DNA of 7,036 nucleotides. It comes from Acidobacteriota bacterium (lineage in GTDB: Bacteria > Acidobacteriota > Thermoanaerobaculia > UBA5066). Positions 7,001 through 7,036 of this stretch are shown piece by piece; positions within the stretch are counted from its first letter, which is position 1; every line of letters starts with the position of its first letter. The DNA lies in contig JAEUQS010000443.1 of assembly GCA_016789625.1 (NCBI GenBank), positions 1 to 7,036 of the forward strand, written 5' to 3'. A program made the position numbers and the translations under genes. The notes below the pieces were generated by a model. The model made no database searches. It saw nothing but the letters and a program-made list of their open reading frames with translations, and was not told the origin of the DNA.

Positions 7001-7026
7001 CCTGGGGGGATCGAGAAACCCCCAGG
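7001..7026. terminator. Second hairpin near the right edge, possible bidirectional terminator
   Basis: CCTGGGGG (7001-7008) and CCCCCAGG (7019-7026) pair perfectly over 8 bp with a 10-nt loop. Only TT follows on the plus strand before CATAAGGC. Being symmetric, it could back up the first hairpin or serve a converging gene beyond the window. The surrounding 6914-7036 stretch shows no credible gene. Confidence 0.4.
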
Positions 7027-7036
7027 TTCATAAGGC

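Noticed and set aside
6846..7031. A 61-codon minus-strand frame at the right edge
   Set aside because: It overlaps the protease tail and both hairpins, and has no motif or ribosome binding site.
1..7036. CRISPR array, tRNA, insertion sequence, toxin-antitoxin or defence system
   Set aside because: I found no spaced direct repeats, cloverleaf-like segments, transposase motifs or small paired genes. The only repeats are the protease tail modules and the 3' hairpins.

Overview
This is a very GC-rich bacterial window (about two thirds or more G+C by eye) in which almost every base is coding. It holds five protein genes, one cut by the left edge. I saw no tRNA, rRNA, CRISPR array or insertion sequence. 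The paired dockerin-like tail on a secreted protease, the eukaryote-length DeoC and the GC content recall environmental Acidobacteriota (Thermoanaerobaculia-like lineages). That placement rests on memory of similar tails and is low to moderate confidence. The LolC/LolE-type permease implies a diderm cell envelope.

Layout: positions 1-4075 carry a minus-strand gene series. In transcription order it is a LolC/LolE-family permease (4075 to 2840), a 41-nt gap, deoxyribose-phosphate aldolase deoC (2798 to 1854), a 4-nt gap, an ALDH1/2-like aldehyde dehydrogenase (1849 to 326), then a DUF1801/YdhG-like protein that starts at 329 with a 4-nt ATGA overlap and runs off the left edge. An 81-nt divergent intergenic region (4076-4156) separates this series from a single plus-strand gene (4157-6913). 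That gene encodes a 918-residue secreted subtilisin-like protease with the order signal peptide, I9-type propeptide, S8 catalytic domain, IPT/TIG, two Ig-like domains, a second IPT/TIG, and two tandem dockerin-like calcium-binding repeats. The last 123 nt (6914-7036) contain two strong GC-rich hairpins and no gene.

How the genes fit together: DeoC splits deoxyribose 5-phosphate into glyceraldehyde 3-phosphate and acetaldehyde. The next gene encodes a dehydrogenase well suited to oxidising acetaldehyde to acetate, so the pair reads as a deoxynucleoside salvage/catabolism module. The DUF1801 gene is translationally coupled to it, with unknown role. The LolC/LolE-type gene has no LolD ATPase gene beside it here. 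It and the protease are both envelope or secretion genes, but a functional link is not shown.

I did not find a clear new defence or mobile system. The items most worth following up are the protease's tail architecture, the eukaryote-type DeoC paired with an aldehyde dehydrogenase, and the coupled DUF1801 protein.
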